Shown piece after piece: positions 57,890 through 64,000 of a DNA stretch of 64,000 bases. The position numbers and the translations under genes were made by a program. Below the pieces are notes generated by a model. It ran no database searches, was not told the origin of the DNA, and worked only from the letters and a program-made list of their open reading frames with translations. Source of the stretch: Theobroma cacao (lineage: Eukaryota; Streptophyta; Magnoliopsida; Malvales; Malvaceae); assembly GCF_000208745.1 (NCBI RefSeq), contig NC_030851.1:25065405-25129404 (forward strand), given 5' to 3'. Within the stretch, counting starts at the first letter, position 1. Every line of letters starts with the position of its first letter.

Positions 57890-59100
57890 GCTTCTCACAG
57901 ATGATCTCATTTGGCCCTAAACCTTCCTATCTCACCAAGTACTCCTGTATTGGTCATCGGTTGATTATCATCATCTTTCTTGCCAAAATCTCCTCCACTA
58001 GGCTTTGTGATAGTGGCTTGGTGCTGATGGCGGCTTTTATGGCTTAACTCATACTTGCATTTGCTAGATCTGCATGAAACAGCTATAGGTTGTTGACGTG
58101 AAACACGAAGTGTACCTTCATCCACATGGGAGGATCAATCTTGTAGCAAGTCTTCCCCATCTTAGCTATAACAGGTACTGAACCTTTATACTTTTGTAGT
58201 AGTCTTCGATCTCTTATCTTTAGGAATCGAAGTTGTTCAGGTACCAACTTTACCACCACCACGTTTCCCACTTTAATGTGTTACTCCCTTTTACCTTTAT
58301 CTTCCTACTTCTTCATGTTGTTGGAGGTTTTCTCTAAATAGTCTCTGGTGATTTTAGTGTTTTGTCTCCACTCTTTAGCAAAGTTGTATGCCCAGGGACT
58401 CTTCCCGCTATATGATTCCATTGAGATATAGGGAAGTCTAGGTTGTTGTTCGGTGACTGCCTCAAAAGGGTTTTTATTAGTGGCTGAGCTCTTTTGTGAA
58501 TTGAAATATAGTTTAGCCATATCTAGTAAGTTGGGCCAATTTTTTTGATTCGCTTGTACAAAGTGTTGCAGGTACTCTTCTAACAACCCATTGAAGCATT
58601 TGTCTGACCATCTGTTAGCGGGTGATAATTGGAATATATGTTGAGTTTTGATCCCAAAAGCTTGAAAAGCTCTTTCCAGAAAAAGTCAGTAAATCTTGGA
58701 TCCCTGTGGTTGATAATGTTCTTAAGAGCACTCTAATTTTAACCACATTTTTAAAAACCGAACAAGTTTTTTTTTTACAAAGCCAAACTTCTGCACTAGA
58801 ATAAACGTCGCATACTTGGAGAAATAATCCACCACTACCAAGATCACTGTCATATCTCCCATTTTAGGAAGTCTTACTATAAAGTCCATAAAAATACTTT
58901 CCTAAGGTTTGGTCGATACTAGTAAAGGTTCGAGGATTCCCACAAATCTTTGTCTGTCTACTTTGTCCTGTGAGCAAATGACACACGTTTTCATATAATC
59001 CGTCACATCCTACCGTATATGAGGCCAATAGTAACCTTGTTTTAGTAGTGTAATGGTTCGCTGCCAACCTAAATGTCCTGCCCAAGGAGTGTTGTGACAT
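57890..59100 (-). pseudogene. gypsy integrase and chromodomain remnant
   Basis: 59100-58864 holds the zinc-binding HHCC region in broken form (SQHSLG, TVGCDGLYENVCHLLTGQSR-like C..C). 58586-58305 is the C-terminal part of the integrase core (YLQHFVQANQKNWPNLLDMA, NPFEAVTEQQPRLPY). 58271-58083 is the GPY/F-like module (LLQKYKGSVPVIAKMGKTCY). Near 57890-57945 a chromodomain end (EYLVR, stop, EGLGPNEI) is visible. The frame is interrupted repeatedly. Confidence 0.75.
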
Positions 59101-59243
59101 TCCAGCATTAATTTTTACCTAAGCTCCCCTATTCTTGGAACAAATATACGTGGCGTTTTCGTTAGTTAAAATCTATTTTCTGCCTAAAAGTATTTCGATT
59201 TTCCACTCTCCATCAACTTCATAATGGCCATTGCTTGGGGATC

Positions 59244-60699
59244 TTAGTGCAAGTTTTCCTTAATACGATTATGGATATCTACGGTCACTTTGCTGGCCGT
59301 TATTGGTGCGATCACCCTCAGACCTGCGAATTTGACTTTCTTGTTGAGGGTGTCTGCCACACGATTTGCCTTTCTAGCTTTATGTTCGAAGGAGAAATTA
59401 AACTTGACTAGGAACTTTTTCCATCTCATTTGCTTGGCCATAAGTTTTGGCTGTGTGAGGAAGTGACTTACGGTTGTGTTGTCGGTCTTAACCACAAATT
59501 GTGACCTTAGCAAGTAGTGTTACCAAGCCCCTAAACAGTGAATCACTACTAATAGTTCTTTCTCCTATGTTGTGTATCTCTTCTTAGTTCATTCAACTTT
59601 TTACTTTCAAACGCAATCAGGTGTCTTTCTTGTAACAACACTCCTTCAAGGGCAAAGTCTGATGTATCCATCTGTACCTAGAAAGGCTTTGCAATATCGA
59701 AGAATGATAAAATATGATCCATTATCATCACATCTTTGCAATATCTGTACCTATAACAGGCTTTGTAAAATTGGCACTGTGGCATCCAACTCCACTTCAG
59801 TCCTTTTTTCAACAATTTTGCTAGTACTATTGTCCTTTTTCAATATTCTTCCATAAATCTCTGATAATAATTGGGTAGACTTAAGAATGAACGAAGCTTA
59901 GTTGTATTCTTAGGGGTGGCCTACTCTTTGATAGCCTCCACCTTCTACATATCCATCTGGATATGCCATTGTTCAATTAGGTGACCAAGGAACTGAGTTC
60001 GGGTTTATGTGAATACACATTTCTCTATTTTCACATATAATTTGTTGTCACGTAACCTTTGGAAGACCTGCCACAAATGTTGTTGATGCTTCTTTAAAGT
60101 TGACTTGAACACCACGATATCGTCCAAGTAGATTACCACGAATTTGTATAGATAATCATGGAACACTTGATTCATCAATGTGCAAAAGGTAGCATGAGCA
60201 TTGGTTAGTCCAAAAGGCATAACGGGAAATTCAAATGCTCCATATCACATTACGCAGGTAGTTTTTGGTTCATCTCCCTCAGCCACTCTTACTTAATGGT
60301 ATCCTAATCTTAAATCTAACTTGGAGAAGTATTTTGCACAACTCAGTTGGTCCAAAAGATTTGCTATAAGAGGAATAGGATATTTATTCTTAATTGTGAC
60401 TTTGTTTAGAGCCTAATAATCCACACACAATCGTAAACTCTCATATTTTTTTTTTCTGAAAGAGTATTAAGGCCCAAAAAAAGTGCCTTTGATGGTCAAA
60501 TAAATTCAACTTGAATTAGCTTGTTTAATTGTTTTCTTAGCTCTACTAACTCTGGGGGAGCCATCTTGTATGGCTCTTTTGCAAGCGACTTGAATTTTGG
60601 GAGTAATTCTCTCTCGTGATTGATAGCTCGTCGAGGTGGTAGGACCCTGAGTAGTTGTTCTGGCATTATATATTGAAATTCTTTCAAAACGAGTTTCAC
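59244..60699 (-). pseudogene. gypsy reverse transcriptase and RNase H, broken
   Basis: 60699-60496 is the start of the RT region (HERELLPKFKSLAKEPYKMA, VELRKQLNKLI). 60220-60005 carries MPFGLTNAHATF and the catalytic YLDD box (VVIYLDDIVVF). 59513-59244 is the RNase H end (QFVVKTDNTTVSHFLTQPKL, KANRVADTLNKK). The segments are separated by stops and frameshifts. Confidence 0.8.
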
Positions 60700-60873
60700 T
60701 TATTTAGGTATTGGATTCGTGTTATCTTCACCTTTTTAGATGGGCATGGTCACGTAAAAGGGCTCACCTTTCTTGATCCCCTTCATCTCACTCTTAGGTA
60801 GAATTGTAGCAGGTATCACACATGGTTGTTCTCCAAAAAATATTAGACAACTTGCAACAAGGAAAGAAATGGC

Positions 60874-61158
60874 TTATGCTTTCGTCATAAAATCCAAGCC
60901 TAAGATAAAATCAAAGTCATTTATAGTGGCTACAGTCATGTATACCTTCCCTTCCCAAGAGCCAATCTTATCCTTTACATCTTTGGAGTTCCCCATAATA
61001 GTTGAAGTTGGCAAGTTAACTACTTTCATTTGCCTAAAGTCTTTCTCAACTTTAAGACCGTATCTTTTTGCCTCTCCCGAGGTGATGAAGGTGTCTGAGG
61101 CCCTCGTGTCAAGCATGGCTTTAGTTCTTTTCTCATTCAATAACACCTTTACATACAT
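60874..61158 (-). pseudogene. gypsy aspartic protease fragment
   Basis: A frame of 94 residues with MLDTRASDTFITSGEAKRYG and FDFILGLDFM. The catalytic D-T/S-G triad reads DTR, so Gly is replaced by Arg. The remaining ILGxDF motif is typical of gypsy proteases. Confidence 0.75.
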
Positions 61159-61320
61159 TAAACCTCGTTAAGGCTCCTTTTTCATCTTTTCTAATTACGC
61201 TTGTAAGGTGCTAAGGAAATGAATGGAACCCATTCATGCTAGCTCTTCCTCTATTTCTTCAACTATGGTGTGGAGTGATGGTGTCTCATTATTAGCAGTG
61301 CATATCGCACTGAGAGCTAC

Positions 61321-62096
61321 TCAGTGAGGACAAGCAGCTACTTGATGTGGTTCTTTGCATAGGAAATAAGATATTAGAAGTTGTGGCTTGAAGTTCCATG
61401 ACTCATTTGTTCTTGGTTGGGGTGAGTCTCTAGCAGGTGGTCTGCTATCGCTTCCCCCACTCGAGGGTCTGCTAACTCTTGAAAATTTTACCCCAATATT
61501 TGAGTTAGAGCTATTGGTCCTGGATGGAAGGTCTTCTCTTTTGTTAGAGTTTTCACTATAATCAGTAAGGTGCTCGACAACCACCATCACCGAAGTCACA
61601 TATTGTACCTTTTATAATTGTAACTATATCCTCACCCATGGTTTTAGATCCTTGAAGAAATATAATAGTTTATCTTTTTTGGTCATATCTCTGATATGTA
61701 GCATTAAAGTAGAGAAGTTCCTCATAAACTCCCATATTGATTTCGTTTGTGACAACTCCCAGAACTTTTCTCGCGCCATATACTCAACATTTTCAGGGAA
61801 AAACTAGTTCTTCAAATCTTGCTTGAGGTACACCAAGTGTTGATGTGTCACTCACCATCAATGAATTTGAAATGCCACCATAACTTTGCATCCCCAATAA
61901 GATACATTGAAGCCATCGCCACTTTGTCCTCATTTGACTTTGTGTGCACAACTCGAAAATACTGCTCTATATAAAAAAGGAAGTTCTTCAACTCCTTAGC
62001 ATCTCTGACCCCTTTATATCGCTTGGGCTCTGGCACTTTGGCTCTTTTATCTTGATCTCTTGAGTTTGCACTGACATTACCTACAACCATAGCCAA
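61321..62096 (-). pseudogene. gypsy gag fragment with zinc-knuckle remnant
   Basis: 62096-61848 matches plant gag (VPEPKRYKGVRDAKELKNFL, MYLIGDAKLWW). 61599-61321 has a Ser/Arg-rich linker and ends FLCKEPHQVAACPH, a zinc knuckle in which the first Cys is changed (YFLCKEPH). The sequence between is frame-shifted. Confidence 0.75.
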
Positions 62097-62340
62097 AAGA
62101 TTTACTTAAGCTTTTAACTCTCTGATCTTGCCTTGGAAAATGCTCAACGCATCCCTGGTTTCATCACTCAGGGTATTAATCATCTCAGACAGCTTTCGCT
62201 GGACAATCTCAATTTCATCTATTCACTCACGCAGGACTGTTTGAAAATTTACTATGGCCACTGGGGCCTCTAACTCATCAATCCTCTGGTGAACTCCACG
62301 TGGTCACCATGTTTACTCTTTAGGTTAGCACGTCTCACCC

Positions 62341-62354
62341 GTGCTTTGATACCA
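62341..62354 (-). other. primer-binding site of the gypsy element
   Basis: On the - strand TGGTATCAAAGCAC follows the 5' LTR by two bases. It matches the initiator-Met tRNA type TGGTATCAGAGC with one difference. Confidence 0.75.
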
Positions 62355-62356
62355 AT

Positions 62357-62925
62357 TGTCACGAATTACGTAACTTCGCTTAAATATGCGATAATCCATG
62401 TGACGCTTGAGTGAACACTTCCACGCAAGCCAGCCAATAACTCGTTTATGTCTAATCAAACATCAACAATAGCAACAAATTAGACTAAGGCAATGTACAT
62501 CAAAATCATAGGGCATACCGAATGCCATATATGCAACCATTGAGACCAAATAAGGGAAAATGTTATATTAATATGAAAATAAGTACAAATGGACCAAGAC
62601 ACGCCATCGTTGGGCCATAGGGGCAACCTTAAATGATTCGCTACAAACATACCTTTACCAATGAGATAACCCAACAATTCATCGACTGCTCACCCCTTAT
62701 AAAGAGTTTACAAGTATTCTACCAATAGCCATTACAATGCTTGAAATGAGGACATTCTTTTTCTAAAAGCTCTTTCCCCTTAAAGACTTAATAAGTGTTT
62801 TTAGAGATGTCACCACGACCTAGAACAATGTTTGAAAATGGGACATTTCCCTCACAAGTACAAAAGACTCAATCTTTTAGACAACTCTATCTTGTCATAG
62901 TCCAAGACAAGGTTGGCTCATGACA
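62357..62925 (-). repeat. 5' LTR of the gypsy element (569 bp)
   Basis: On the + strand it starts TGTCACGAATTACG and ends GGTTGGCTCATGACA. It pairs with 57223-57801, with scattered substitutions and indels. Confidence 0.9.
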
Positions 62926-62930
62926 TGCGG

Positions 62931-64000
62931 CCTCAACCCATTAATTAGTAGAAATCGTAATTGCTCTAAGACTGCTACAATGCTTTAACTTTGGCATGAT
63001 TTTTTACCATCTTTTAGGCTAAAATAGGTGAAGTGATAAGTATGAAAGTTGTATATTTTTCACTTAACTTTTCAATGGTCTAAGAATCGTCTCATTTAGA
63101 GTTCTATAAAGAGAGTTATGATCAAAATACGGAACATGTGTAATGAAAATCTGCACCTTGAAATTACTTTCCTTTTTCCATTAAAATTCTTCCTTTATTA
63201 AACACCTACAAAAGCACGAATAAATCAACAACAACCTATCTTAATCACATTAACACTAAATTAAGCATAAATTTAATTAAAATTATATTAACTCACCTAA
63301 ATTAACTAATTTAAAATAATTTAAATAAAACCTACTAATTTTTATACATTACAACAAGAACTAAGCTAAGTTACTATCACAGTTAATCCTAAACACCTCT
63401 GTCTCATAGAATTATCAGCTCTTAATCTTCGAGTGTCTCTCAATCATTATAAATGGCTTGGAGGAGCCCATATTTATAGTGCTAGATGAGAGACATTGAT
63501 GAGGATGTAGTCTTTTTGAATTATCTCTAAATTATTTTAATTTAATTAGAGATAAATCATTATAACTCATTAAAAGTCTTTTGATTTGCTAGACTTTGAG
63601 TCCTTAAATTTTGATTGGATGAATGTGAGTTTTATCTTTTAATTTATTTAGAGATAAATTAAATATCAAATTTGATTTTTATCTCTAAAATATCAAAATT
63701 ATTATAGATAAATTAAATGACCAATAATTAAATTTCAATTGGTCAAAAATATGAATATTATCTTTAAATTACCTCAAGGAATAAATATATGACATGTAGG
63801 TGAGTTGGTTCAACTATGTGTATTTGAAATAATCCAACCAATAAATTAATTAATTTATAATTAATTATGTGATTATAACATCATCAAGTCCATGTGGCAG
63901 CACATAATTAGATGATAATATTTTCCTCTCTACAAATGTCCGCTCAAGACTTATTCACATATGATTTTGAATGTAGCAAGTAGACAAGCTTGAAATTTTA
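62931..64000. other. non-coding DNA, probably the right part of the repeat split by the gypsy element
   Basis: AT-rich with no ORF of note. The first part (CCTCAACCCATTAATTAG) may continue the 56078-57222 repeat after the insertion. The rest shows repeated AGAGATAAATTAAAT-like phrases around 63540-63720 but no defined element. Confidence 0.4.

Larger units (their letters stand above)
57223..62925 (-). mobile_element. Ty3/gypsy retrotransposon with two LTRs, decayed
   Basis: Read on the - strand: 5' LTR (62925-62357), primer-binding site, gag, protease, reverse transcriptase, RNase H, integrase, chromodomain remnant, purine tract, 3' LTR (57801-57223). The order RT-RNase H-integrase defines Ty3/gypsy and the C-terminal chromodomain-like part suggests a chromovirus. 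The flanks are CGCGG (57218-57222) and TGCGG (62926-62930), a 5-bp target duplication with one change. Many stops and shifts, and LTRs with many differences, show it is old and inactive. Confidence 0.88.

Overview
This is plant nuclear DNA, from a eudicot. It is AT-rich, has spliced receptor-kinase genes with canonical GT/AG introns, carries an intronless plant organellar PPR gene, and is dominated by plant-type Ty1/copia, Ty3/gypsy, CACTA, hAT and MITE sequence. The LRK10-like kinases, the SLO2-like PPR protein and the style of the LTR families made me think of Malvaceae (cacao or cotton relatives). That placement is an impression and was not tested. No tRNA or rRNA gene was seen.

Four protein genes look intact. 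Three belong to the LRK10-like (rust-resistance kinase Lr10-like) family on the + strand. Gene A (13614-17538, 3 exons, about 629 aa) and gene C (50192-53068, 3 exons, about 628 aa) have a signal peptide, a cysteine-rich wall-binding type ectodomain, one membrane helix and a kinase with HFD in place of HRD (non-RD). Gene B (19434-20489, 3 exons, about 277 aa) has ectodomain and helix but stops after a 16-residue tail, so it is a kinase-less receptor-like protein. Two further relics, a 5' stub near 10060 and a decayed ectodomain exon inside intron 1 of gene A, show an old tandem cluster that was later pulled apart by transposons. The fourth gene (22907-25009, - strand, 700 aa) is a PLS-class PPR protein of the E/E+ type, most like SLO2, a mitochondrial RNA-editing factor.

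Layout: 1-6421 copia-type LTR sequence with a 2.9-kb LTR-like element nested inside; 6422-12400 repeats, foldback elements, an LRK10L stub and a Harbinger-like MITE; 12400-20489 LRK10L genes A and B; 20490-26300 intergenic DNA and the PPR gene; 26280-32000 RNase H relics and two related LTR elements in opposite orientation; 32669-49352 a hAT element whose transposase gene is split by a 13.3-kb CACTA element (35064-48408), which itself carries exons resembling phosphatidylinositol 4-kinase beta; 49353-53600 gene C; 53589-56077 another LTR element; 57223-62925 a decayed Ty3/gypsy element with both LTRs, inserted in an older repeat that continues to the window end.

The strongest observations are: the exact CACTA-in-hAT nest (AGT duplicated, transposase frame continuous across the site); the captured PI4K exons; the kinase-less LRK10L gene; short family-specific palindromes clustered in several LTR families; and an assembly artefact at the N at 29194, where about 360 bp is present twice.
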